Notes: generated from the sequence alone by a model not told the origin. A stretch of 14,585 nt of DNA from Candidatus Nanoarchaeia archaeon (GCA_028704265.1 JAQVLH010000011.1:1-14585); one strand, 5' to 3'. Positions 1-6,960 are shown, counted from the first letter of the stretch. Numbers and translations are program-made.

Positions 1-529
1 TTTTATTATTGCATGGAACTGCTAAGTCAATATACTCTGTTGAATTATTAGAACCTAATAATCCAATTATTGGTATATTTGAAAGTATTGCTCCTTTTAT
101 TGCCTGCTTGTCATGCCATGGGTCTGATACTACCATTATTTTTGGCTCTGTGAAAAAGCTGAATTGAGCGTTTGAAATAGTTCCCGGCAAGTATCTTCCG
201 ATAATGCATCTCATTCCTGTTACTTCTGCTAATTTTTTTGCTGGCTTATGTCCAGTTTCTCTTCTGCAAATTAACATTATTTCTCCAGGTTCATAATCTG
301 ATAATAACTTTGCTGCTAGAGCTATTCTTTCATTGATTTTTTCAATATCCATTATTTTCAAGCCGTTTTGCTTTGTTTTAAAGATAAATTCTTCAATGCT
401 TTTATTTTTGAATTTAGTTCCAATGTGTATTCCTGATTTTAAATATAAGTCAAGAGGAACTAATAATTGAGACTGAATGTTGTCTTTTACTTCAGACTCT
501 TCTTTTTTTGGTTTTTCTGCTCTTATCAT
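1..529 (-). CDS. rps2: 30S ribosomal protein uS2 (partial, C-terminus cut by window start)
   Basis: Small-subunit ribosomal protein uS2, which binds at the head-body junction of the 30S subunit. About 176 residues are visible. After a short charged N-terminus comes YLKSGIHIGTKFKNKS, the helix carrying the family's G-x-H-x-G signature, then the central DIEKINERI, a GEIMLICRRETGHKPAKKLAE segment, the archaeal/eukaryotic-type GRYLPGTISN turn, and the conserved VVSDPWHDKQAI stretch that precedes the NIPIIGL strand. The reading frame is open to the window edge; archaeal uS2 is about 200 or more residues, so a few tens of residues are missing. The ATG at 529 follows the rpoK stop by one base, and GAGGG in the end of rpoK supplies a Shine-Dalgarno. 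rpoK-rps2 adjacency is a known archaeal order. Identification is firm from conserved blocks. Confidence 0.96.
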   Translation of the reverse strand, partial: MIRAEKPKKEESEVKDNIQSQLLVPLDLYLKSGIHIGTKFKNKSIEEFIFKTKQNGLKIMDIEKINERIALAAKLLSDYEPGEIMLICRRETGHKPAKKLAEVTGMRCIIGRYLPGTISNAQFSFFTEPKIMVVSDPWHDKQAIKGAILSNIPIIGLLGSNNSTEYIDLAVPCNNK

Positions 530-530
530 T

Positions 531-704
531 TTAATCCCTCTTAATAGTAATAGGTATAACATCTTCTTTTAGTTCCATTCTTGCTATGATTATAGGATTA
601 TATTCTCCTTTTGGAACTTTAACAAGTATTGGCGCATCCATGCTTATTTGCAATGCCCTTGCACTTATTATCCTTGCTCTTTCATATTTATTATATTTTT
701 CCAT
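531..704 (-). CDS. rpoK: DNA-directed RNA polymerase subunit K (Rpb6/omega homologue)
   Basis: RpoK, the archaeal counterpart of eukaryotic Rpb6 and bacterial omega, a small assembly subunit that clamps the largest RNA polymerase subunit. The 57-residue protein contains the family core: KYERARIISARALQISM, then DAPILVKVP, and the closing IARMELKEDVIPITIKRD, matching the archaeal pattern of an E-R-A-R-I-x-x-A-R-A-L-Q-I-S helix and an IPI-basic tail. It is full length for archaeal RpoK, which lacks the acidic N-terminal extension of Rpb6. The ATG at 704 is preceded by GAGGT nine bases upstream, and that Shine-Dalgarno overlaps the TAG stop of rrp42, suggesting coupled translation. It sits between rrp42 and rps2 with gaps of 13 and 1 bases, so it is almost certainly in the same transcript. 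The rpl18e-rpl13-rps9-rpoN genes often found upstream of rpoK are replaced here by the exosome genes. Confidence 0.95.
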   Translation of the reverse strand: MEKYNKYERARIISARALQISMDAPILVKVPKGEYNPIIIARMELKEDVIPITIKRD

Positions 705-717
705 GATGTTTTAACCT

Positions 718-1503
718 CTAATTTACCTTATTTATTACATCAAGTATTTTATCTTTGATTTTAAAACTTTTCGCTAAGCATTCTTCTATCTCTTTTATAT
801 TAAATGCTCCGACTCCGCCTTTTTGAAGCGCGTTTATTTTGTCATTGCTTGATGTTACTGTTAATCTTGCTTCGCTTACTGCTTGTTCTTCTTTATCTGC
901 ATCAACGAAGATTTTATCCCCTATTTTAAAAAAAGTGGTTGGTATTGGAATTTTTAAAAATGGAACCTTTTGGTCGCTCCATTCTCCGCTAACAATCTTG
1001 TTTTCAGCGTCTAATTTTGGCATTCTTGCAACTTTAAGCGCTGCTATTGCTGCTATTCCGCATGCATCAATTAAGTTGCCATCATTATTCCAGATGTAAA
1101 AATCCACTAATACATTCCAGACTTTTTCTTTTGGAACAATGCATAGTTTTTCAAAATCAATTGATCCGCTTTCCCTTATTCCTCTATCAACAACCCTTGA
1201 AAGTTCAATTGCTTCTTCTCCAGGTTTTCCTGGCTCGAATAAGTCATCAGCTATTGGAGTTAATTCTCCTGAGCAGATTAATGTTCCTTCATTTGGCCTG
1301 TCTGAGTAAGGTGTTCCTATTTCCATTTTAACTCCTGCAACAACGATTGTTTTACCAAGTGTTACTTTTGCGCTTCCTTCAGAATTCATACTAACATTAG
1401 TTTCAATGATTAAATTCCTAGTTTCATCAACTCCTCTGTTGCCGTAATTTCTTTTATTTTTTTCAGCTAATTCCAAAGCGTATTTTTTGAAATCTTCATT
1501 CAT
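718..1503 (-). CDS. rrp42: Exosome complex subunit Rrp42
   Basis: Rrp42 is the RNase PH-fold subunit that alternates with Rrp41 in the hexameric ring of the archaeal exosome, which degrades and tails RNA from the 3' end. It is catalytically inactive itself but helps form the RNA-binding channel and active-site pocket. The 261 residues have the Rrp42 opening (a helical N-terminus ending in a DETRNLIIETNVSMNSEGSA segment), the conserved GKTIVVAGVKMEIGTPYSD strand, the ELSRVVDRGIRESGSIDFEKL block and WNVLVDFYIWNNDGNLIDA, whose N-D-G-N-x-x-D-A signature separates Rrp42 from Rrp41. Length matches the family (about 260-270). The ATG at 1503 lies two bases past the FAU-1-like gene stop, with GGAGAG about nine bases upstream. 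Its usual partner rrp41 is not adjacent: a ribonuclease gene separates them. Confidence 0.96.
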   Translation of the reverse strand: MNEDFKKYALELAEKNKRNYGNRGVDETRNLIIETNVSMNSEGSAKVTLGKTIVVAGVKMEIGTPYSDRPNEGTLICSGELTPIADDLFEPGKPGEEAIELSRVVDRGIRESGSIDFEKLCIVPKEKVWNVLVDFYIWNNDGNLIDACGIAAIAALKVARMPKLDAENKIVSGEWSDQKVPFLKIPIPTTFFKIGDKIFVDADKEEQAVSEARLTVTSSNDKINALQKGGVGAFNIKEIEECLAKSFKIKDKILDVINKVN

Positions 1504-1505
1504 TA

Positions 1506-2879
1506 TTACTCACTCTCCTTGATTAGCTTTTTTGCAATTTTAACAGATTCAGCTGCTAATTTTTTGCTTATTAATCCTTGATTTACATAACTTTGAAGTA
1601 ATTCTTCGTTAAGTAATTCTTTCTTATCATTTGCTATGCTTACTGCTAAATCCAGATTAATCATTTCAGCTTTTCTTGAATGAACTTCTATTGGAGTTGT
1701 TATTACATAATAACTTGCTTTTAATACATCTGATGATGAATAAAGCTCATTTTTTACAAAACCACTGTTTTCTTTTATTGAAGTTAATAAATAATCTCCT
1801 TTATCAGAAGTCATGTTTATTCCTGCTATTATTGAGCCGTTTCTTAAAAACTTCTTAACTTTCAATACTTCATCTTTTATTTCAACAATTTTTCCTTTTG
1901 AAAAATTAGTTACTCCAGTAACTTTATGCTCATTTATTATGTATAAATCATCAATTTTTGCTGATTTAGTTTGAACAAATTTTTTTATTGCTTCGTTTAT
2001 TTTTCCTTCATTTAATTTTTCTTTTATTAAATTTTCAGAAAAATCAACTATATTTGCAAAGATGTCTGTTTTCAAAGAATGGTGGCCGTTTATTGTTGGC
2101 TTTACTTCATTTCTTAATTTGTCCATTTCTTCCTTGACAGTTTTATCAAATCTTACATAGCAAGTCATTAGTCCTTTTCTTAAGATTTTTATATCTTTTT
2201 CTTTCTCAAAGCTTGCTTTAATCTTGTCATAATCTTTGTATAATTCTTTTATTTCATCAACTAATTCTGATTCCTTTTTTTCTGAAGCGCTTGATTTGTA
2301 TAATGCCCCCCATCCTTCTTGGCAGTTCTCATCAGCTATTTTATTTAGCCTTTCAATTGTTTCCCTGTCGTTCACATTGCTTGAAATCTTTGTGAATCCT
2401 TTTTGTATTAATACAACATCTTCTCCAAATAAATGAATCTTTGTTGACAGTAAAAAGTGGTCATTTTGTTCTGATTTTAATTGAACTAAAATTTTTTCCC
2501 CTTCTTTTACAAAACCCCAATAATCCTTAAGAGGCAATAATCCTACTTTACTTAATCCTAAATCAACGTGGATGTTTTTAGTATCAGGGTCTAATTTTTT
2601 TATTTTTCCTAAATATAAATCCCCTGAATTTTCAACCTGAAAAACTGCATTATCAAATTTTTCAATAAGATTTTTAATGCTTTCAGTTTGCTCTCCTTTA
2701 ATTACTATTCCGCTTTTATCAGCAAAATCATGTATTGTTGTGTCGTATTTATCGGCAAATTTCAATTTTGGAAAACTTGATTTAATGTTTTCGCTTGGTT
2801 CAGTTATCATTAATTTATTTTTTGTTAACAATCTTGTTAATGAACTGCTATATATTCCTCTTATTTTTACTCCTTGCAT
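1506..2879 (-). CDS. FAU-1-like ribonuclease / RNA-binding protein (RNase E/G-type S1 domain plus DUF402)
   Basis: Resembles the archaeal FAU-1 (AU-1) family, which in Pyrococcus furiosus binds AU-rich RNA and has been reported to have RNase activity resembling RNase E/G. Using the ATG at 2879 (457 residues), the start MQGVKIRGIYSSSLTRLL matches the family's V-R-G-I-Y-x-x-x-L-T-x-L-L opening. Residues about 80-165 look like the S1-containing front of RNase E/G: LYLGKIKKLDPDTKNIHVDL, VKEGEKILVQLKSE, LLSTKIHLFGEDVVLIQKG. A GHHSLK motif lies near 265, as in the family. The last 55 residues (INLDLAVSIANDKKELLNEE, then a G-L-I-S-x-x-L-A helix) look like the DUF402 C-terminus. An upstream in-frame ATG at 2900 would add seven residues, but GGTGA (2887-2891), seven bases before 2879, favours the shorter form. 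Placement between rrp41 and rrp42 points to a role in RNA decay or rRNA processing (inference). Active-site residues cannot be assigned from sequence alone. Confidence 0.86.
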   Translation of the reverse strand: MQGVKIRGIYSSSLTRLLTKNKLMITEPSENIKSSFPKLKFADKYDTTIHDFADKSGIVIKGEQTESIKNLIEKFDNAVFQVENSGDLYLGKIKKLDPDTKNIHVDLGLSKVGLLPLKDYWGFVKEGEKILVQLKSEQNDHFLLSTKIHLFGEDVVLIQKGFTKISSNVNDRETIERLNKIADENCQEGWGALYKSSASEKKESELVDEIKELYKDYDKIKASFEKEKDIKILRKGLMTCYVRFDKTVKEEMDKLRNEVKPTINGHHSLKTDIFANIVDFSENLIKEKLNEGKINEAIKKFVQTKSAKIDDLYIINEHKVTGVTNFSKGKIVEIKDEVLKVKKFLRNGSIIAGINMTSDKGDYLLTSIKENSGFVKNELYSSSDVLKASYYVITTPIEVHSRKAEMINLDLAVSIANDKKELLNEELLQSYVNQGLISKKLAAESVKIAKKLIKESE

Positions 2880-2886
2880 ATTATTT

Positions 2887-2891
2887 TCACC
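2887..2891 (-). promoter_or_regulatory. Shine-Dalgarno GGTGA that decides the FAU-1 start
   Basis: On the bottom strand GGTGA contains the rrp41 stop codon TGA and lies seven bases before the ATG at 2879. The upstream in-frame ATG at 2900 lies inside rrp41 with no comparable motif before it. The arrangement argues for termination-coupled initiation and for the shorter protein. Confidence 0.7.
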
Positions 2892-3639
2892 TTTTTTCAT
2901 ATTTACTTCTTATTGTTTGTTTCATTTGCTTATGGATTTCTTTGCATGCAACTATTCCCATTTTAATTGCTTGAGCTAATTCTTCTTTTGAAATTTTTCC
3001 ATCCAATTGAAGCAAAGTTATTTCATCCTGATTTGGAAGATAAGCGATTGGAATATCTGTAGGTCCCTCTCCTTCATGATAATCCTCTTCAGCTTTAGTT
3101 AAATCAACGCAAACTAAATCATCAATTTTTCCGCAAGCAACAGCAGGCATTAAATCCCTCATTTCTATTCCTGCATCAGCTAAAGCTAAACTTGCTGCAA
3201 TTATTGATGCGCATCTTGAGCCAGCATCTGCTTGAACTACTTCAATAAATACTTCAACCATACTTCTTGGGTAGAATTCAGTAAATATGCTTCTTTCAAG
3301 AGCGCTTTTTATTACCATTCCTAATTCAGTGCTTCTTCTGCTTGGACCAGGTCTCGCCCTATCAGGTACACTGAAACTTACTAAATCATAATAGCATCTA
3401 AGCAATAATTTATCCTTTAATTCTTCATGTTTTGGCCTTGCTTTTTTTGGACCATAAACTCCTGCAATTGCAATAGTATTTCCAACCTTTACTCTTGCAC
3501 TTCCTGCGCAATTTGGCAAAAACCCTATGCTCATTTCCATTGGTCTCATTTCTGTTGCTTTTCTTTTATCTATCCTTCCAGTAGCTTTATAGCTCTTTCT
3601 TGATTCAGTTTTTTTTTCTTCAGTTTTTTTTGCAGTCAT
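2887..3639 (-). CDS. rrp41: Exosome complex catalytic subunit Rrp41
   Basis: Rrp41 is the phosphorolytic, catalytic subunit of the archaeal exosome ring (3'-5' degradation of RNA with phosphate, and the reverse tailing reaction). The 250-residue protein has a Lys-rich N-terminal extension of about 20 residues, then the RNase PH fold: GRIDKRKATEMRPMEMSIG, GNTIAIAGVYGPKKARPKH, the basic substrate loop PGPSRRSTELGMVIKSALE (Arg101-Arg102, equivalent to the paired RNA/phosphate-binding arginines), VVQADAGSRCASIIAASLAL, ADAGIEMRDLM and the acidic catalytic segment from EED (Asp186) to TDIPIAYLP (Asp195). The spacing between those aspartates is nine, against six in the Sulfolobus protein as I recall it. 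The ATG overlaps the rrp4 stop (ATGA), with GGTGA six bases upstream. Rrp4 and Rrp42 are in the same cluster. Confidence 0.97.
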   Translation of the reverse strand: MTAKKTEEKKTESRKSYKATGRIDKRKATEMRPMEMSIGFLPNCAGSARVKVGNTIAIAGVYGPKKARPKHEELKDKLLLRCYYDLVSFSVPDRARPGPSRRSTELGMVIKSALERSIFTEFYPRSMVEVFIEVVQADAGSRCASIIAASLALADAGIEMRDLMPAVACGKIDDLVCVDLTKAEEDYHEGEGPTDIPIAYLPNQDEITLLQLDGKISKEELAQAIKMGIVACKEIHKQMKQTIRSKYEKR

Positions 3640-4328
3640 TTCTTTTCACCTTTTTTTAACATGTCTTCAATTTTTTTTGTTAAGCCCTCAATGTGGCCTT
3701 CTGCGTCAATAATTTCAATTACTTCTTTTGCTTTTTTTATATCTAAAGCTTTTCCGCTAATCCATGCTAATCCATTCATTCCTACAAAGATTTTAGTATT
3801 AGTTTTTTCCTGTATCATATTAATCATTGAATCATCTTTTCCTAAAATTCTTGCAAATTTATTTGGATTAAACGGCATTAAAACGCCTCCATTAAGTTTC
3901 ATTAAACCATTTTCTTTCATTGTCAAATCAATTCTCATAGTGTCTGAAACTTTTTGTATTCTTGAAAATATTACTTCACCATAACTAAAGTAATGAGTCA
4001 TTCCGTATCTTTCAGTATCTAAATATTGGTTACTTGCGTCTCTTATATTAAGTCCTGCTTCATAAGCGCAGTTAATATCAACAAAGTACCAATTTGGAGC
4101 ATTTACATCTATTATTTTTCCAATAATATAATCTCCTTCATAAGGCAAATAAGCCCCTTTCATTGCGATTAATCTTATATTATCTCCTTTTATGCTAGCT
4201 TTTGAAACAATGCTTGCGCATAATTCATTGCCATTGATATAAGTTCCTTCTATTTCTTTTATATCCTCTCCTGATGCTATTGCATCTCCTGGACAAAGTA
4301 TTTGTCCTTCTTTTGCTAAAACTTTCAT
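3636..4328 (-). CDS. rrp4: Exosome RNA-binding cap subunit Rrp4
   Basis: Rrp4 sits on the exosome ring as part of the trimeric cap and feeds RNA into the channel. From the ATG at 4328 the protein has 230 residues: an N-terminal domain (KVLAKEGQILCPGDAIASGE, with the typical V-x-P-G-[DE] type turn), an S1 domain at about 55-130 (GDYIIGKIIDVNAPNWYFVD, then YFSYGEVIFSRIQKV), and a C-terminal KH domain at about 140-205 (FARILGKDDSMINMIQEKTN). It ends with FVGMNGLAWISG, which carries the G-x-N-G of Rrp4/Rrp40 KH domains. A GTG at 4340 would add four residues, but GAGGTGA at 4337-4343 is placed eight bases before the ATG at 4328, so the ATG is preferred. That Shine-Dalgarno includes the SBDS stop codon. 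The Lys-rich tail KKGEKK encodes the Shine-Dalgarno of rrp41. Confidence 0.96.
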   Translation of the reverse strand: MKVLAKEGQILCPGDAIASGEDIKEIEGTYINGNELCASIVSKASIKGDNIRLIAMKGAYLPYEGDYIIGKIIDVNAPNWYFVDINCAYEAGLNIRDASNQYLDTERYGMTHYFSYGEVIFSRIQKVSDTMRIDLTMKENGLMKLNGGVLMPFNPNKFARILGKDDSMINMIQEKTNTKIFVGMNGLAWISGKALDIKKAKEVIEIIDAEGHIEGLTKKIEDMLKKGEKK

Positions 4329-4336
4329 AATATTTT

Positions 4337-4343
4337 TCACCTC
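4337..4343 (-). promoter_or_regulatory. Shine-Dalgarno GAGGTGA that decides the rrp4 start
   Basis: The bottom strand reads GAGGTGA, whose last three bases are the SBDS stop codon. It lies eight bases before the ATG at 4328 and overlaps the alternative GTG at 4340, which therefore is unlikely to be used. This is the same stop-inside-Shine-Dalgarno layout as the rrp41/FAU-1 junction. Confidence 0.7.
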
Positions 4344-5038
4344 AAATTAATAATTGCTTCTCCGTGCGAGAAATCGTTTACTTTTTTTATAAATTCATCC
4401 TGCATTCCGCCTGGAATTGAAATTTCATAAGTACATGAGCCGTCATTATTCCATTGCGTTTTGCTGATTTTTCCATACTTGGTTAATATGCTGGCTATTT
4501 TGCCTGCATATTTTGAATTGACTAAAACTGATGCAATTTTTTCCTCAAATACTATTGGAATAAATGGCCTAATCTTGTCAACAATAGCATTAAGCTGCTC
4601 TTTTGCGCTTTTAAAAGGATCAAAATTAATTGACACCTGCTCAAAAGCTGATTCAACCCTTGTTGCAGGTATTGGGAGCTTTGTTCTTGCATCAATCCCG
4701 TTCCTGCATATTAAATCAATTACTTCTTTTCGTTTTTGCTCAGTGAGCATTTTTTTATATTCAGTTGTAAACTGAAGAGTTCCGCTAATAATTATTTCTT
4801 TAGCTATTTCTAGATTATCCTCGGTTCCAAAATTCTCTTTTAAATTAGCTGCTTTCTCGCCAGCCCTTGCATCTGAAAAAATTCCTTCAAATTCTAAAGC
4901 ATCAATCACGTTTTCTAAATTGCCTTTTTTTAATTCTATTGCTTCTAATGGATTAATTATTACTTCAAAAGTTAAGCCATTTTTTTTTAAAGTTGCAAAA
5001 TGATGCGGAACTTTTTTTTGCTCAAAGAATTGTCTCAT
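4337..5038 (-). CDS. Ribosome maturation protein SBDS (Sdo1)
   Basis: Archaeal orthologue of SBDS/Sdo1, which with an elongation-factor-like GTPase releases the anti-association factor IF6/eIF6 from new large ribosomal subunits in eukaryotes; archaeal proteins share the fold. The 233 residues show the three expected parts: an N-terminal domain with FATLKKNGLTFEVIINPLEA and the EGIFSDARAGEKA loop (family S-D-A-x-x-G), a central helical domain with TEQKRKEVIDLICRNGIDAR and the P-I-P-x-x-R-V-E-x-A motif, and a C-terminal ferredoxin-like domain beginning IRPFIPIVFEEK and ending GGMQDEFIKKVNDFSHG. Length equals that of archaeal homologues. ATG overlaps the psmA stop as ATGA and there is no strong Shine-Dalgarno, so reinitiation after psmA is likely. 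The psmA-SBDS-rrp4 order is the conserved archaeal one. Confidence 0.97.
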   Translation of the reverse strand: MRQFFEQKKVPHHFATLKKNGLTFEVIINPLEAIELKKGNLENVIDALEFEGIFSDARAGEKAANLKENFGTEDNLEIAKEIIISGTLQFTTEYKKMLTEQKRKEVIDLICRNGIDARTKLPIPATRVESAFEQVSINFDPFKSAKEQLNAIVDKIRPFIPIVFEEKIASVLVNSKYAGKIASILTKYGKISKTQWNNDGSCTYEISIPGGMQDEFIKKVNDFSHGEAIINLR

Positions 5039-5736
5039 AACTTCTTAAATTTTTTAAGATCTACATGCGTGAACTTCTTATCTTTACAATCAATAACTGC
5101 TGCTTCTAATCTTTCAACATCAAATTTAGTAGCCAATCCTTCTTTTATTGCATTAATACAAAATTTTAATGCTTCATCAAAAGTCATGTCATCTTTATAG
5201 TTCTTATTTAAAAAATTAGTAATGATTCTACTATTTTCTCCAATTGAAACTGCTTTCATTTCAAAGAATATTCCGCTAACTTCAGTCATGAACAAGTGAG
5301 GCTTTTCATCAATACCTGCAACTAATAAGCTTACTCCATAAGGCCTCATTCCGCCATATTGTGTAAATGCTTGCTTTTGATTGCAAATATCTTTTACAAG
5401 GCTTTTAACATCTATTTCTTCATCATAAGTATTCCTGTGATTTTGTGCAACTACTTGAGCTCTTTCAACTAATACTCTTCCGTCGCTTGGAAGCCCGCTT
5501 ATTGCAGCACAGATATGCTCATCTATTTGCATTATTTTTTCAACACTTGAAGGTATTACTAATTTTTCAAGAATTCTTTTATCAACAACAAGCAATACTC
5601 CTCCTTTATATAATACTCCTACTGCTGAGGTTCCCTGATTAACAGTTTCTTTTGCATACTCAACCTGCAATAATCTTCCGTCTGGAGAAAACACTGTTAT
5701 TGCTCTATCGTAACCCATTGCATCCGGAATTGACAT
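5035..5736 (-). CDS. psmA: 20S proteasome subunit alpha
   Basis: Alpha subunit of the 20S proteasome, forming the outer gated rings through which unfolded substrates enter. The 233 residues open with MSIPDAMGYDRAITVFSPDG, containing the Tyr9-Asp10-Arg11 gate motif and the F-S-P-[DE]-G-R-L-x-Q-V-E-Y-A signature of alpha subunits. KRILEKLVIPSSVEKIMQID contains the lysine region that receives the C-terminal tails of the ATPase partner, followed by AAISGLPSDGRVLVERA and the alpha-type TQYGGMRPYGVSLLVAG. The N-terminal helix has no propeptide or catalytic Thr, so this is alpha rather than beta; no beta subunit or ATPase gene is in the window. ATG shares one base with the Pop5 stop (TAATG), and GGTGA at 5744-5748 is seven bases upstream. 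Confidence 0.98.
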   Translation of the reverse strand: MSIPDAMGYDRAITVFSPDGRLLQVEYAKETVNQGTSAVGVLYKGGVLLVVDKRILEKLVIPSSVEKIMQIDEHICAAISGLPSDGRVLVERAQVVAQNHRNTYDEEIDVKSLVKDICNQKQAFTQYGGMRPYGVSLLVAGIDEKPHLFMTEVSGIFFEMKAVSIGENSRIITNFLNKNYKDDMTFDEALKFCINAIKEGLATKFDVERLEAAVIDCKDKKFTHVDLKKFKKL

Positions 5737-6035
5737 TAATTTTTCACCTTGCTTAAATTTCCACTTGTTTTAAGAGTATTAAAAAATACTCTTTTGTTAT
5801 TTATCTTTCTTATCATTGAGAGTATTAAAATCATTTCGTTTTTATAGTTATGATCAACCCTCAAAATATTCTCATTTACTAATTGAATTCCTAGCTCGGA
5901 TAACCCGGCTTCCCCCTTGAATTCAAGAGCCTTATTATAAATACTATCTTTTATTTCATCTTTAAAAACCTTTTCATCACTTATCACTTCAAAAGAAATA
6001 TATCTCTTCTTAGTTCTGCTGGAAGGTTTATTCAT
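5736..6035 (-). CDS. rnp2: Ribonuclease P protein component 2 (Pop5)
   Basis: Pop5/Rpp14-family protein that pairs with Rpp30 and binds the catalytic domain of RNase P RNA for tRNA 5' maturation. The 99-residue sequence starts with a basic segment, then KKRYISFEVISDEKVFKDEI, the typical R-Y-[IL]-x-F-E-[IV]-x-S-D opening, a helix, the GEAGLSELGIQLVNENILRV strand region, an ILSMIRKINNKRVFFNTLKT segment and a closing SGNL, matching the family's T-x-x-x-S-G-T end. It is slightly shorter than most archaeal Pop5 (about 110-120). Rpp30, its partner, is in the same gene run but separated by two unknown genes, whereas the two are commonly neighbours. No Shine-Dalgarno precedes the ATG; a weak TATA-like TTATTTA at 6061-6067, about 29 bases upstream, would allow a leaderless start. 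Confidence 0.88.
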   Translation of the reverse strand: MNKPSSRTKKRYISFEVISDEKVFKDEIKDSIYNKALEFKGEAGLSELGIQLVNENILRVDHNYKNEMILILSMIRKINNKRVFFNTLKTSGNLSKVKN

Positions 6036-6059
6036 AGATTAATAATTAAAATTAATTAG

Positions 6060-6464
6060 TTAAATAATTAATTGTTTTTGCTCAATTAAAGGCTCTGAAA
6101 AATAAACAGAGTATTTCATAAAATTTTCCTCTAATATATTATTAATTATTGAATAAAGATTTTTTTCAAATGATTCTACAAAAACGCTTTTATTTTTAAT
6201 GTAAATCTTGCTCCAATAAAAAAAAATACTCTCCATAGATTTTTGTGATACTTCTCCTTCGTGGCATAAAAAAATATTTTCATGCTCCAATGCATGACAA
6301 TAAAGCTCGATTTTTGGACAGGAGATTACCTGCTTATAAATAAATTCAATATCAGAAAGAAAAGCTTCCTGAAGATTATAATTAATTTTAGTGATTTTAT
6401 TTAAGCATTTTAATGATTTTTCTTTATTTAAATTTAAAAGATATTTTTCAAACAAAGTGTTCAT
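6060..6464 (-). CDS. Unknown small protein, probable paralogue of the upstream 140-residue protein
   Basis: I do not recognise a family. The 134-residue protein has no signal peptide or membrane segment and is rich in Lys, Glu, Asn and Ile. It begins MNTLFEKYLLNLNKEKS, similar to MSNAFDKYLLTLSDKEV in the preceding gene. Further collinear similarity: DIEFIYKQV (38) with DLQRLYNHL (45), and KIYIKNKSVFVESFEKNLYS (86) with KVYLENNNIIIESNDHNLCS (87), followed in both by a helix. This points to tandem duplication followed by divergence. Four Cys and several His cluster between residues 49 and 68 but are not shared by the paralogue. The gene is 24 bases before pop5 and 51 bases after its paralogue, with a TATA-like box at leaderless distance. 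Position between Rpp30 and Pop5 suggests, but does not show, a link to RNase P or RNA metabolism. Confidence 0.75.
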   Translation of the reverse strand: MNTLFEKYLLNLNKEKSLKCLNKITKINYNLQEAFLSDIEFIYKQVISCPKIELYCHALEHENIFLCHEGEVSQKSMESIFFYWSKIYIKNKSVFVESFEKNLYSIINNILEENFMKYSVYFSEPLIEQKQLII

Positions 6465-6484
6465 GGATTTAAAATTAGAATATT

Positions 6485-6493
6485 TTATTTAAA
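6485..6493 (-). promoter_or_regulatory. TATA-like box for the 134-residue gene
   Basis: The bottom strand reads TTTAAATAA, centred 25 bases before the ATG at 6464. That spacing would put transcription start at or next to the first codon. No Shine-Dalgarno is present. The background is very AT-rich, so the match alone is weak; the support is the repeated spacing seen at other genes here. Confidence 0.4.
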
Positions 6494-6515
6494 AACATTA
6501 TTATTTCTTTGGCAT

Positions 6516-6938
6516 TTACAATAATTCTTCAATAAAGCCAGTTTTTTTTCCGTTAGAATTTAATTCTATAAATTTTAATTTGCAGAATTTTTCATTTTTG
6601 TTTAAGAATTCTATTACTTCAGAACATAAATTATGATCATTGCTTTCTATGATTATATTATTATTTTCAAGATATACTTTGTTTAAAAACCTGTTTTGAG
6701 CTAAAAATGACTTGTTTGTTTTAGGGTAAACATAAATAGTATTAGTGCTTTCGGAAAAACCTTGAGAATGATTTTTTAGCAAATGATTGTAAAGCCTCTG
6801 CAAATCATCAGAATCCAAAGGCTCATGGTATGAAGTTCTGAAATTTGATTTTATACACCTATTATATTCAATTAAGAATTGTTCATCAACTTCTTTATCG
6901 CTTAAAGTCAAAAGATATTTGTCAAAAGCATTACTCAT
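6516..6938 (-). CDS. Unknown small protein, probable paralogue of the downstream 134-residue protein
   Basis: No family recognised. The 140-residue soluble-looking protein opens MSNAFDKYLLTLSDKEVDEQ, has a predicted helical stretch DSDDLQRLYNHLLKNH, a short strand TIYVYPK, the region KVYLENNNIIIESNDHNLCS and a closing strand LKFIELNSNGKKTGFIEE. These elements occur in the same order, with similar spacing, in the next gene, so the two are probably ancient tandem duplicates. It has no obvious catalytic motif and no metal-ligand pattern conserved with its paralogue. It lies 42 bases after the Rpp30 gene and 51 bases before its paralogue. A clear TATA-like TTTATAAA about 28 bases before the ATG, and no Shine-Dalgarno, suggest its own leaderless transcript. 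It may be a lineage-specific RNase P or RNA-binding accessory (inference from position only). Confidence 0.75.
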   Translation of the reverse strand: MSNAFDKYLLTLSDKEVDEQFLIEYNRCIKSNFRTSYHEPLDSDDLQRLYNHLLKNHSQGFSESTNTIYVYPKTNKSFLAQNRFLNKVYLENNNIIIESNDHNLCSEVIEFLNKNEKFCKLKFIELNSNGKKTGFIEELL

Positions 6939-6960
6939 AAGTTTTTTAATTAAACAAATC

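Noticed and set aside
2677..2979. Top-strand open frame of 100 codons across the rrp41/FAU-1 junction
   Set aside because: It is antisense to two well-supported genes, has low-complexity hydrophobic content typical of reverse frames of Lys-rich genes, and no start signal.
6258..6318. Cys/His cluster (residues 49-68) in the 134-residue protein as a zinc finger
   Set aside because: Spacing fits no known finger and the ligands are not conserved in the neighbouring paralogue.
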